From Cryptomeria japonica (lineage: Eukaryota > Streptophyta > Pinopsida > Cupressales > Cupressaceae): DNA of 64,000 bases. Of the stretch, positions 12,120-22,984 are shown piece by piece. Position 1 is the first letter of the stretch, and each line of letters starts with the position of its first letter. The stretch lies in assembly GCF_030272615.1 (NCBI RefSeq), contig NC_081415.1:602041644-602105643 (forward strand), given 5' to 3'. The position numbers and the translations under genes were made by a program. The notes below the pieces were generated by a model. The model saw nothing but the letters and a program-made list of their open reading frames with translations. It had not been told where the DNA came from and did no database searches.

Positions 12120-13740
12120 TCATCCCTATCTTACCTCTGAGGCATTCAAAGGTGTCCTCCTATAGTCGCTTGGCGAAGATATCAAAAACTTGTTCTTTTC
12201 TTGGTATATACTCCAACCTCACTTCCTTGTCTTGAACTTGTTCCTTGAGGTAGTGGTATTTGATAGCTATATCCTTTGTCTTGGAATGCATCACCGGATT
12301 ATTGGATACGTCGATGGCACTGGTGTTGTCACAGTGAATCACCACAGGTCCAGTCACCTTTTCTTGGATACCTTCCAATAATTGTTTGATCCATACTATC
12401 TATGCACAGTTGATGGCAATAGCCACGTACTTAGCCTCAGCAATGGATTGAGAGATGCAATTTTGTTTCTTGCTTGTCCATGACACAATCCTGTCTCTAA
12501 GAAATAATGCACCTCCACTAGTGCTATTTTTGTCATCAATGTTCCCTGCCCAATTTTCATCAGTGAAGATACTTAAATTGAAATCTCCCTCATGTGGATA
12601 CTAGATACCATCAGTGAAGATACTTAAATTGAAAGATACCATCAGTGAAGAAATAATGCACCTCCACTAGTGCTATTTTTGTCATCAATGTTCCCTGCCC
12701 AATTTTCATCAGTGAAGATACTTAAATTGAAATCTCCCTCATGTGGATACCAGATACCATAATCATCGATCCCCTTAAGGTATCTAAAAATTCTCTTAAT
12801 CGCTACCATATGAGTCTCTTTTGGATTTGCAACAAATATAGCAACCAAGCCAACAACTTGTGCTATATTTGGTCTATTGTGTAGTGCATGTACTGCAACT
12901 TACCGATCATGGATTAGTAAAGTGTCCTATTCACTTCATGAGCTTTGTCATTTTTGGAGAGCTTGCAACCTATAACCATTAGAGTTCGAGTAGGTTTACA
13001 ATCTTCCATTCCAAAAGTCTTGAAAATATCCCTTATGTACTTGGTCTGGGTAATGAATATACCACTTTAGTTGTGATACTTGCAGGCCAATGAAGAATTT
13101 TATTTCATCGATCATGGACATTTCAAACTCTTTCTTAATTTGTTCTGCAAAATCTCTGCTCATCTCATCATCTCCTCCAAAGATAATGTCATCAACAAAA
13201 ATTTCTGCAAATAGATGTTTTCCTTTTTTCTCTGGTCTTTAGATACAAGTTACTGTTATCACCGGTTCTCATGAATCCTATGCTTAATATATATAAGTGA
13301 AATCTCTCATACCAAGCTCTTGATGCTTGTTTTAGCCCATTTAGAGCCTTCTTCAGCCTGCATATCATATCTCTTCCATCTTCTGATACAAACCCTTCCA
13401 ATTTCTCTATGTACACTTCTTCCTCTAAAACATCATTCAAGAATGTCGATTTGACATCCATTTGGTAAACTTTGAACTTCTTGCAAAAAGCATAGGCAAG
13501 CAAGATTCTGATCCCTTCCAACCTAGCCACTAGTGCAAAGGTTTCTCCATAATCCAAACCTTCTTCCTGAGCATAGCCTTTGCAGACTAATCTTGCTTTG
13601 TTTATTAGTACTTGACCGGTTTTATCCATTTTGTTTCTAAACACCCATTTGGTTCCTATCACATTTTTGTTCTCTGGTTTGGGTACTAGAGTCCAAGTTT
13701 CAGTTTTCTCCATCTACTCCAGTTCCTCCTCCATGGCTTT
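12120..13740 (-). pseudogene. Element G reverse transcriptase and RNase H remnant
   Basis: Minus-strand copia pol. The RT N-terminus at about 13192-13713 shows ETWTLVPKP, IGTKWVFRNK, KARLVCKGYAQ, VYQMDVKSTFLN, LKKALNGLKQASRAWYE. The central catalytic region (about 12850-13190) is shifted in frame; traces of the V/F-DDIIFGG motif can be read near 13160-13190. RNase H at 12160-12848 includes TDENWAGN and, at the end, IHCDNTSAIDVSNNP, KYHYLKEQV, RLEYIPRKEQV-DIFAK. A 149-bp tandem duplication (12501-12761) disrupts the RNase H part. Frameshifts and stops throughout make it non-functional. Confidence 0.88.
12501..12761. repeat. Tandem duplication inside element G RNase H, offset 149 bp
   Basis: GAAATAATGCACCTCCACTA starts at 12501 and again at 12650. 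Each copy runs about 112 bp to CATGTGGATAC(T/C)AGATACCAT. A 36-bp linker carries an extra partial copy of TCAGTGAAGATACTTAAATT. The copies are nearly identical, so the duplication postdates most decay of the element. Confidence 0.9.
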
Positions 13741-14130
13741 GATCTGTTATTCATCTTTTAGAGCCTCCTTTCCTATTTTGGGCTCAATTCTAGAGAACAC
13801 ACATACATTCTCTCTTGCTCTTCTTCTATTCAATACTCCTGCATATTTGTCACCAATGATATTTTTAGCGGAGTGATTGTTTTGGGCATACCTTGCTAGT
13901 ACTGGTTCGTTTCTTGGAGCTTCTTCTACTAGTTGTGCAGGTTCTACTTCACATGCTTCCTCATTTATCATTACAACATGATTCTCTTCAGTAGGTTTGA
14001 CCGGTACAATATACTCAAATCCTTGATAATCCTCTATTTCACTCTTTCTATCCTATTCATTTTCCTCAGAGAACTCATCTACTCTGACATTGCCACTCTC
14101 CAAAATCTTACCAATCCTTTTGTTCAAACA

Positions 14131-15150
14131 TCAATATGCTTTACTCTTTGTGGAGTAACCTAAGAAGGTTCCTTCATCACTCTTGGGATCAAAATTTCTA
14201 GAGTACTCTACAAGATAGCACTCCTTCTTCCTCTTGTCCTTGTAGCTTCTAAAACTATCCTTCCTATCATTGTTAGGACATTTGGATGCAATATGACCTA
14301 TTCTATTACAAGAGAAGCACTTCAAGGGAAGTTTACCTTCATACTTTCCTTTTCCTCTTGGCAGTCTTCTTGCCAATAGAGCTTCAATCTCATCTTGTTC
14401 TTGTTCTTCAGATAACAAGTTGTCACATTCATGAGAATGACCAATTCTTGAAGTAAAACTATTTCCAGTTTCTTTTCTTCTCCTTGTTGGTGCAGATATC
14501 ATGGAAGATTTGAAGGCACTATCAATCTTTATTACACTGTTATCATAGTTGCCCAGTTCAAAGGCAATCAACTTACCCATCAGTAAGTCAAGTGAAACAC
14601 TAACTACTCCTAAGGATCTGAGTTCCTAAATTGCAGAAACCCTTATGGCATATTGTGGTAGCAAGGTTATCAAGATTTTGCTAACCACATCATCTTCTTC
14701 AAGCTTTCCTCTAGCACAACTGATGGAATTTACTATATCCTTTATTCTTTTACTATATTGTTCTATATTGTTCTCCTTCTTGCATCCTCATCTCATCAAA
14801 TTTTCCTCTCAAGCTTTCCACTTTATCCTTTTGAACATGAGGATCTCCTCCATAAACAATCTTTAGCTTATTCCACATCTAATATGCAGTTTTCAGATCT
14901 TGAACCTCAACGTACTCATTATCAGATAGAGTGCTAGCAATTAGATCCATAGTAGCAATGTTGTCTTTCCTTTCTTTCATCTGATCTACAGTGAGAACCC
15001 TTGTAGGTTCATTGTACTCTATGATTACATGATTCCAGTACTGATCACCTAGGGTTCTTAGGTAGAGCTTCATTCTACCACACCATAAGGTGTAATTATC
15101 CTTAGAGGAATTAGGACCCTCCTTTCACATAATCTTGGATCTTTCCTTAA
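14131..15150 (-). pseudogene. Element G gag remnant fused by deletion to an integrase tail
   Basis: On the minus strand the frame opens with NYTLWCGRMKLYLRTLG-like sequence and DQYWNHV (gag UBN2-type start, about 14880-15130). A broken middle follows, then a zinc knuckle C-F-S-C-N-R-I-G-H-I-A-S-K-C at about 14270-14315. Directly after KKECYLVEYSRN the frame becomes FDPKSDEGTFLGYSTKSKAY (14131-14190), which is normally at the C-terminal end of copia integrase. Protease, GAG-pre-integrase and the integrase core are therefore absent: a deletion joined gag to the end of integrase in frame. Confidence 0.8.
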
Positions 15151-15182
15151 GTTATTAAGCTCTTCTAAATCTAAGGACCAAA

Positions 15183-15194
15183 GCTCTGATACCA
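15183..15194 (-). other. Element G primer binding site
   Basis: Plus-strand GCTCTGATACCA is the reverse complement of TGGTATCAGAGC, the copia PBS complementary to the 3' end of initiator tRNA-Met. It lies 2 nt inside the 5' LTR end at 15197. Confidence 0.93.
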
Positions 15195-15196
15195 AT

Positions 15197-16720
15197 TGTT
15201 AGTCCGAACCGCTGTGAGAGGGGAGGGGTGAAACAACACTTTACCAATTTTACAAAATTAAAACCTTTTAACTCAAGACTGCACTAGCTTAATATTCATC
15301 AATATAACAATTATTGCAGAAGAACATGCATGCATGAAAAGATACACAGTAACACCAAGATTTATCTCATGGAAACCCAAATGGGAGAAAACCACATTGT
15401 GAGTAGAAACTCACAAAATTTATACTCTTCTAGAGTACGCCTAGTGAGGAGCCATCCCTATTAGGAGATTACAAAGACATTGTTAGGTGCCACCCAGTTA
15501 AGGGATTTTATTTAAGGCTTGTTAGTGCCTTTACCCTATTAGAGGCAACCTTTTTAAAGGTCTTAGGATCATTAATTAAGATGTCACTCGGTTAAGGGAT
15601 TTTACAAAGGGACCTATTAAAGTTCACCTGGATAAGGGATTTTGAGTTAAAATGGTTAGAAAGAAACAAGAAGTTGATCTACTGGAATATCTACTAATAG
15701 CTTGATCAAATCACCATGAAAATCATACTCTATCTCCATCGGTTATGTTTTTTCGGCACTACATGGGTCCTCTACTCATGCCCTTGGCTCTGCACTCTAT
15801 CGGTGTACTTCACACACACTCTTCTCTACCAATTTATTTAGCACTTCCTCACTCTTCACTGTGCACTTCGGATCGCCTCTCACACGATTTGCACTTTGCA
15901 AATTTTTTGATCAAAAAGGTTTTGTATGAACTCAAAACAGTTTTTACACTCTCTATCATCACCTTCATGTTTTCCTTAATCAATGCAATCATAGATCTCG
16001 ATAGATTTTGAATTCAAACCTTCCTGATCTTGCTTTGCACACCCTGCAACAATTCTGCCAACTACTCAACAAAATTTGCCAGTACATCCCCCCAAAATAG
16101 TGACTTCTAGGTCGAGTTCAGTCTTTTAAATGCGAACCAAAAAATCTGCAAGTAATCATGGCTTAACTGCATGATAAATGAAGTTGACTTCACCAACCTT
16201 TAGTTTGGCATTGACACAAACTCACCAAATCACCTTTTGCCATTGCAACTTTGTAACTGGTCACTGCTCCAAGATTTATGCTGACCACCTATCTTCCTTC
16301 TGCTTCACCAGTCTATCCGTATACCATTGAACTCTTCATTACTAGTTCATCCTTTGATACTAGTTTGCAATGCTTCCATCAAGCATCTTCTTCTATTTTC
16401 CAATGAGGTTCAGGTTTACATACAACCTCAAGCCTTCTTGCCTAAGTCACCTTCTGTGACTTCATCATCATCAGAATGACCAACCTGAAGATCTGAACTC
16501 AACACTAATCTTCTTGAGTGACAAAACGATTAGCTTAATTTATCTTCCCTTGAGTTGATTGAACCTTGATTGTCTATCTCTTATGCTACTTCCAAGTTCT
16601 TTACATGTCATCACTTTTTCTTCTAAGATACACCACTCCATTGGTCAGTTTTAGACATCAATGACATATCTCAACTAATATACTGGTTCTCTAGATTAAT
16701 TGGTTTTGTCAATGCCAACA
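15197..16720 (-). repeat. 5' LTR of element G
   Basis: 1,524 bp, aligned end to end with 10185-11704. Differences are mostly transitions (for example CCGGT versus CCAAT or CTAGT), as expected for decay of methylated cytosines. Confidence 0.9.
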
Positions 16721-16725
16721 AGGGC

Positions 16726-17758
16726 GTGGTGCCCCTGTCCCCCTGGGACAATGGTGTGGCACCCTTGTCTCCACCTGCTAGGGTGGTCCTATTTGTGGTT
16801 TTCTCGATCTCCTATGGATTTCTTGTCTTTGGGGTTTGTTATTCCTCTTTGTCGGCCTTCGGTGGTTGAAAGTTAATCCTTGAGGCATGTATAAAAGGGA
16901 ATTCAATACCCTCATTCATAGATGGATGAATAACACATAGACAGGTAGCAGAGGATAAGAGATAGAGAGCATAAGGAGAAGATACAAGATTTCAAGGTCA
17001 TCATCAAGCATTCAAGTCTTCTTCATTCATCCAATGCAGAAACATTACAATATTCATTTGCAAGCATGTGTGTGTGTGTGTTAGGGTTTTATCATGTTAC
17101 ATGCCATTTCATACAATATTTGTGGTTACATTCAAGAAGCAAAAAAATCATCATCAAGAAGTTGCAGATCTACAAGGTATACATCTCCATTGTTTACATT
17201 CAAGCATTTGCAATTACTTTCTTTGTAGGTTGATTCCTCAACCAGGGTTTGACTAAGACAAACCCCTATCCATAACCCCCTTTTCTTCTCTTTTTGTGTG
17301 TACATTGTAGGTGTGCAACTATAATTGCAGGTTTGGGCTTCATTTGCAGAGACAGAAGAACCCTTTTCATTTTGCGGATTTTGTGGTGGACCATGTAGAT
17401 TCCCACCACGGTCCCGACAAATTTTCTCCAAAGTTGTAGGGTAGATTTGCGTCAGTTTAATTAGCTCAGATCTGAAGTTACAATGCAATCCTAAACTAGT
17501 AGCACCTCATTTCACCCATTTCCTCTCTCTTTTCCATGTAGTCAACAAGTCAACTTACTCATTGACAAAAGAGGGTAAATCACACATCAACCACTTTCAA
17601 TCCACTCAAAATTCACATCCTTGTTTCCCTCAGATTTGGATCTATTGGATTCAACTCCTCTTTTGAATGTAAAGTTCCTTCCAAGTGAAAATCATCCCAG
17701 TGGCTTCCATTCTCTCTCCTAGGTGGGGAATCACTAGGATCTAATTTTCCACTTTACA
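16726..17758 (+). repeat. Element F: right part of a Ty3/gypsy-like 5' LTR
   Basis: Continues the sequence interrupted at 10184 by element G. It contains palindromic GTGCC/GGCAC units (about 16726-16785), a TATA box at 16890 and a transcript-like leader. The sequence ends CACTTTACA just before TTTTGGTGAATCGGACACC (17759-17777), which I take as a possible PBS. The matching 3' LTR was not found in the window, so the LTR call rests on layout and promoter signals. Confidence 0.45.
16890..16898 (+). promoter_or_regulatory. TATA box of element F LTR
   Basis: TATAAAAGG, followed about 30-60 bp later by A-rich leader-like sequence. Position and context fit an LTR U3/R junction. Confidence 0.5.
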
Positions 17759-18775
17759 TTTTGGTGAATCGGACACCTTACACATTAATTCTGATTTCTC
17801 ATTCTTAGATCTAATTAATTGCAATTTTTTGTTTCAAATTTTCATTTTCAAGTTTGATCTATTTGCAAATTTTAGAGGTTAATTGCATAAAAATCCTAAT
17901 TTTTCATTTTGTAAAAATTAAGCTTGTGAGGTGTAAAATTTTAATTGCTTCTTTCAGATCTGATTTCTATTTCAAAATTGCAATCCAAATCTATCTCTTT
18001 ATTCTGAAAATTCAGTGGTTAAATCATAAAACCCTAATTTTTAAGATTCTTCTATTTTCGACCTTTGACTCCAAGTTTGACCGATCTAGACATCCCCAAA
18101 TCGACTATTTTTTTGGATTCCACATTAAAATCATAATCTATATCATCCCTAAAAATTTCAAAAAAGGTTGGTCGGACCATTTGCATGCCCACCACAGTTC
18201 TCGTCTTTTTCCTCAAAATTTCGAGAGACAAAATTGACTGTATTTTTCTACTCAGATCGAGAAAATTAGCATACTTTATCAATTTTAATACTCTCTAAGG
18301 TCAAACACAAATTCAAATTTCATCAAATTCACATCTTAAAATTAATTTTCATAAAAAGGTCCTAATTTTAGATCTGCTTTTCCAGCAAATTCATATTTCA
18401 CTTAAGAGACTTTTATTGGAAATTAATAAAGTAGATTTACTTGCTCTTTCGCATGTGATTACATTAATTTTTGCATATATTTATCATATGTCAGATAAGA
18501 GTTTCTTCTATATCCTGTTGCTTCTCTTTCTTCATAGCACTTGGTCATTTTGTGTTGTTAGGATTTCCAAATTATTAGATCTCAAAGATTTCATGTATCA
18601 TTTATGTTGCATTATGGTGATGTTGTTAACAAAATGCATTTCCTATGTTAATCACCTTAAATATTTTGTAGATCCTAATATTTGTACCTCTCCTAGGGTA
18701 TCCAGTGTGAAAGAAATGAGATCCAATGCTTTACCCAATGATTTTTCTATAGGAGAGAAATTATTTAAAAGTAAT
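17759..18775 (+). other. Element F untranslated leader
   Basis: AT-rich, with no convincing coding frame. Long frames at 17854-18237 and 18416-18770 are rich in F/I/L/K and look like compositional artefacts upstream of the probable start at 18776. It begins at the candidate PBS 17759-17777. Confidence 0.35.
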
Positions 18776-18984
18776 ATGGATCCATCTTCTTCTTCTACAC
18801 GTAACCTTGAGCAAGGGGGGCAATATGAAAATATCAACATTCTTACATATTTTGATCCTCCTTATTCTCCCAAGACCTATCTTCAACATCAAAGTCTATT
18901 TAGAGAGGATGATGTCATGCATTTTATTCATGACCTTTCTCCTTTCATAGAAATCACTAAAAATGAGCTTTTAGATGATGAAGA
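18776..18984 (+). pseudogene. Element F gag-like ORF, N-terminal part (interrupted by element D)
   Basis: From ATG 18776 the frame reads MDPSSSSTRNLEQ, then an acidic/aromatic region and FIHDLSPFIEITKNELLDDED, ending at the TSD GAAGA (18980-18984). The same frame resumes at 55671 with V-L-P-Q-S-S-K-K, so one ORF is split by 36.7 kb of nested insertion. The open frame extends upstream of 18776, so the start is uncertain. The family is judged from the second half (CxxH...H...C motifs of gypsy-type gag). Confidence 0.6.
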
Positions 18985-19800
18985 TGTTGGCAATTGACAC
19001 TCTATTGGTTGGTTTCACTATGTCTTCATTGATGGAAACATGATTTTGGGTTCCAGCTTCATATGGTATACCGAAAGGCACTTCACAGGTTCTACACCGG
19101 CATCGACACCGACAGGTCAGAAAGATTTCTTTGGTCACCGACAATGCAAATTGACATGGTATAGTAAAGGTTATCAGTATTGGAGGCTGATTAATCTTGG
19201 ATCCAACATCGACAACTTGTTTTAATGTTTATTTATTTATGTTATATGGCCGACATGTAATATGATATTGTGTATACCTTTGTAAGCCGACATAAAGCAT
19301 AAATTTGTATAGGAAATATAGGGAAGATTTATTAGATCATTTTGATATAGATAAAGGATAGAGTCATGGTGATGGATATGCGAATGTAATTATTTAGAGA
19401 GACTATGTATGTGAGGAACTTGTTGTAAGGGTTATTCTAGTAAAGGGGTTTTAGTTTTCAATCGAAATAGACAGAGCTTAAATCGGAACCGTATTCTGGC
19501 ATAGAAGATGCTATCTTAGCAGTTCACAATTCTCCAGATTGTTGTCTGGAATTTTATGTAGTTAGTGAGGCTCCTATTGTGATTGAGAAATGTGCTCTAG
19601 GCTGTAAGCCTTCCTGCAAGTGCAAGCCCATCATATATTGTAATATCTCTTCATATGGCCAGTGGATTGATATTGTGGGTCACAAATCCCACTATGGTTT
19701 TTCATTGTTTTTCCACTTATAAATCTGTGTTACGGTTCTGATTTATGTGTTTGGATTATTGGTTGCTTTACTTCTTTCAATTCTATTTATATCAGTATAC
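18985..19800 (+). repeat. 5' LTR of element D, first part (816 bp)
   Basis: Matches 54766 to about 55575 of the 3' LTR. It contains the GTGGG...CCCAC block at 19675-19692 and ends at TSD TATAC (19796-19800), where element B enters. Confidence 0.93.
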
Positions 19801-19908
19801 TATTGGCATTTTGGCATTAAGTTGTTATTCATGTCAACCAGTTTGGCAAGGTCATCGGTAAGTAAGAAGGGGTGACCGATATGATGGAAATTTACATAAG
19901 AATGAGAA
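19801..19908 (+). repeat. 5' LTR of element B, first part
   Basis: 108 bp matching 42900-43007, up to TTACATAAGAATGAG. It ends at the TSD GAGAA (19904-19908) of element C and resumes at 27888. Confidence 0.93.
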
Positions 19909-21059
19909 TGTTACTACTTGTCAAGTTGCCATTAGTTTTTATATTCAAAGTCATACAATATACTCTATTCAGTTAGCACTACCAAATCATGTAGTCAGTA
20001 TACACAGAGAAGTCAGTATACACAATCTAGTCAGTTACAGAGGAAAGCAGTCACAGAATGCAGTATACACTGAGCTGTCTACCGAGTATCCTTTTATGAC
20101 TACTGAGCAGTAAAGATGACACACCAAGTTGATATACACCAAGTGGAACATGTCACCAGATACATTGAACCTAGACATGCATATGAAAACATGTTATAAG
20201 ATCTAGGCACATCTAACCGTTATTACATTGGAAATTGCACTAGAAGATTGTGTATGATTTTGAGATCAATCTAACCAATGAAATATTTTGTACAGTTATT
20301 CATTCAAGGAATCTTGTTTGTAAGATCGAAGCAATGAATTAGATCACCGTCTTAAGAGATCTATTTATACAACATGAGTTAAGGGTGTATATGTATGTGT
20401 AAGAAGACTGTTACAGAGACACAGAGGTCACCGAGAAGCTTTTTAGAGAACAGTCGAAGAATAGAGTAAACAGAAGGGTTTACCGAGTTATTATATGGGT
20501 TACCAAGGTATGCTATAAGCAAGGTAATCTATTCTGAGCACATAGAATTTTCTATAACATTTCAGATGTAAAGTTGCAGATATTTGCAATGATTTTATTG
20601 TAATATTGTGAAGTTGAAAGAGAAACCTTTAATAGGGTAAATAACTCTAATCAAGTCTATAAATTGTAAAGCCTCTAACCAGGTGCAACATTCAGATTAA
20701 ATATTGTAAAATCCTTTAGTAAGGTAGATCTAACAAATCTTGTTACTCCTAACAGGGTAAGCTATCAGAAATAGCTAAAATGTAGCTCTAACCGAGCACT
20801 CTTTATTATTGCAGTAGTGAAGTTGTGGGTGCCATCCCCACCACAGTTTTTCTCTCTAACCAAGAGTTTCTGCGTAACCAAAATATATGTGTTATGGAGT
20901 GAATCATGTATGATTGTTATCTATTTGCTTTAACTTTATTTTATGTTACTTCACTATTCTGTTTATGGATAACAGTAAAGTTATTATTCAAGAAAAGTTT
21001 TGGAGTACTGATTCACCCCTCCCCTCTCAGTACATTAGCTTTCCATATTGGGCCTAACA
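19909..21059 (+). repeat. 5' LTR of element C
   Basis: 1,151 bp. Includes GTGGGTGCCATCCCCAC (20825-20841) and the CACCCCTCCCCTCTCAGT box about 40 bp before its end. Confidence 0.95.
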
Positions 21060-21061
21060 AT

Positions 21062-21074
21062 TGGTATTAGAGCT
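21062..21074 (+). other. Element C primer binding site
   Basis: TGGTATTAGAGCT differs from the tRNA-iMet PBS TGGTATCAGAGC by one C-to-T and lies two bases after the LTR end. Confidence 0.9.
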
Positions 21075-21121
21075 TGAATCTTGGAAAAGGGTTTAACTAC
21101 CTAAAGAGAAAGATCTTATCA

Positions 21122-22423
21122 ATGGAAGGCTATAAACAATCTCGGAGGATTGTATATCTGCAAGAAGAGTTAGATCATGCTAATCAAGTGATTGCAGACA
21201 TGCAAAGACAAATGCAAAAATATCTTCAAGTAAGAAGAAGATTATTTGATGAGTTGCAGGATTCTCAAGAGTTAGTTGAAAAAATTGAGACATCATCTAA
21301 GAATAGTATATCTGAAGAAACTGAAGAAATGATTGGAGTATTAAAAGAAAAGAACAAAGCATTGGTTGATCAAATAAAAACAATGAAAAGAGAACATGAA
21401 CATTTTAGTACACAGATGACTAAAAATATAGATGCATTGAGGATAGCTGAGGATAAAGCAAGAGATCTACAGAGAGAGAAACAAAAACTTGAAGTCTTAG
21501 TATCTGATAAAAATTATGAAATCATAAGGTTGACTGGGATTCAACAAAATATGACAGATCAACTAGGTTATGCACATCATGAAGCAATTCTAAAGAATGA
21601 TGAGAATCAAGCATTGAAACTTGAAGTATCAAGGTTGACCGTTGAACTTGAAACAAAGAAGAAATCCAAAGAAACACTGAAGAAGAGTTATGAAGCATCA
21701 AAGATGTTGGATGAGCAACTGAATACAAGAAGACCCAACAAAGATGCAAGACTCGATTACAAAGGAAAAGACTCTACCGAGAAAGGAATTCATACTATCG
21801 AGAGAGGAGAATCATCAAAGCAAGCTGGAAATAGGAATAACATCAAAAGAAAGAAGCCTATTTTCTACTACTATGGAAATCAAGGTCATGCTGCCAACAT
21901 ATGCCAAGTTAGAAAAGGTAAGCAACTGAATATCACTAAGTCCAATGATTATTGTTACAATTGCAATAAATATGGTCACACATCTAATCACTGTAGGACA
22001 AATTCTGTTAACAACTATCAGAAGGCAAAATACAAAGGGTTTTGTAGAAACTGCAATAGATATGGACATAAGAAGTGCTGGCTTAAGCAAAAGAACTACA
22101 TGTGGTCTGCACACCGAGCAAACACTAGAGGTTACCGAGCTCACACAAATCCTTACAAATAATATGCAGCAGTACCATGGGATTACAACACAAGGATATG
22201 GTGTGAATGTTGTGGAAGATATGGACATATTAGTGCCAACTATTTTATAAGGTTTGGAGTGAATAACCGAAGATCATGGAGAAATCCTAGTATGGCATGT
22301 TTTCATTATCACAAAGTTGGACATTTAGCTAGAGATTGCAAAGATCAACCTAGAGGAGACACTGAAGAAATTTTAAAAAAAAAAAAAAATGATTTGGAAA
22401 AAGAAAGAAATTGTGTCAAATGA
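21122..22423 (+). pseudogene. Element C ORF1: gag-like coiled-coil and zinc-knuckle protein
   Basis: From ATG 21122 the frame is open for 346 codons to a TAA at 22160-22162, then continues in the same frame for 86 more codons to 22423, so one nonsense change splits it. Residues about 5-215 are a long Glu/Lys/Leu-rich coiled coil. A KMLDEQLNTRRPN segment resembles the LD-x-L end-of-gag motif. Five CCHC-like knuckles follow: YYYGNQGHAANIC (first Cys lost), CYNCNKYGHTSNHC, CRNCNRYGHKKC, CECCGRYGHISANY (last Cys lost) and CFHYHKVGHLARDC (second Cys lost). The N-terminal UBN2-type capsid region of autonomous copia gag is absent. Probable role: RNA binding and particle assembly. This is inferred. 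Confidence 0.75.
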
Positions 22424-22984
22424 AGAAAGCACCTTACCTACTGAGTTAGGTGCACCTATTCCAAATTAATCAGAAAAGGTATGAAGGGACTGCATTCTCT
22501 GAAGGTTAAAATCATAATAGTTCCTATTCTATTATGTACTAAATTCAAAATTTGCATAGTTAAGATGCATTAGTAAGTTTGAAATTCTATCAGAAAAGTA
22601 CTTTAAAGGAAACCTGTCAAGTCGGTGAATACAGGAAGCTTGTGAAGTCGGTAAATGAAGGAAATTTGGTTACTCGGTTAAAATAAAAAAAGGGAAATTA
22701 GTTAAAGGTAAACGAAGTGCATTTAATGTTTTGACCTAATCTGCACGGAGCCCGATAAGGTATTTTGTGTACTTAAAAGCATTTTCGTGGTCATTTACAC
22801 TCACCAAGTTTTTGAAAGAGTAGAGCAGAGCGAATCCAAGGTATTTACATCAAATCTCATCACACTATCAAGCTAGTTTATTGATCTTATCAAATTGCTA
22901 TTATTTGTGGAGTGTGAAGCATTTGTCATTTGTAAACCGTCAAACCCTAAGGATAGTTTGCTAATTTTTTACCTGAAATCTACA

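Larger units (their letters stand above)
10185..16720 (-). mobile_element. Element G: minus-strand Ty1/copia element, both LTRs, TSD AGGGT/AGGGC
   Basis: The 6.5-kb unit runs from TGTTAGTCCCAACC (10185) to AATGCCAACA (16720) and is flanked by AGGGT (10180-10184) and AGGGC (16721-16725), a 5-bp TSD with one C-to-T change. Reading on the minus strand: 5' LTR 15197-16720, PBS 15183-15194, gag, pol remnant, PPTs and 3' LTR 10185-11704. At least four PPT-like GGGGGAG tracts (plus-strand CTCCCCC at 11705, 11821, 11948 and 12001) precede the 3' LTR; multiple PPTs are a Sirevirus-type trait. The interior is only about 3.5 kb because protease and most of integrase are gone. All frames are broken. Confidence 0.92.

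Noticed and set aside
17759-17777. TTTTGGTGAATCGGACACC as a firm PBS
   Set aside because: I cannot match it to a specific tRNA end with certainty and no 3' LTR is available to fix the border; kept only as a possibility in the F entries.
17854-18237. Open frame of 127 codons in the element F leader
   Set aside because: Composition is almost only F/I/L/K/N from AT-rich DNA, no domain, and it ends before the more plausible ORF at 18776.
21815-22228. 137-codon minus-strand frame opposite element C ORF1
   Set aside because: It is the antisense shadow of the zinc-knuckle region; Cys/Val-rich pattern is explained by codons of the plus strand.
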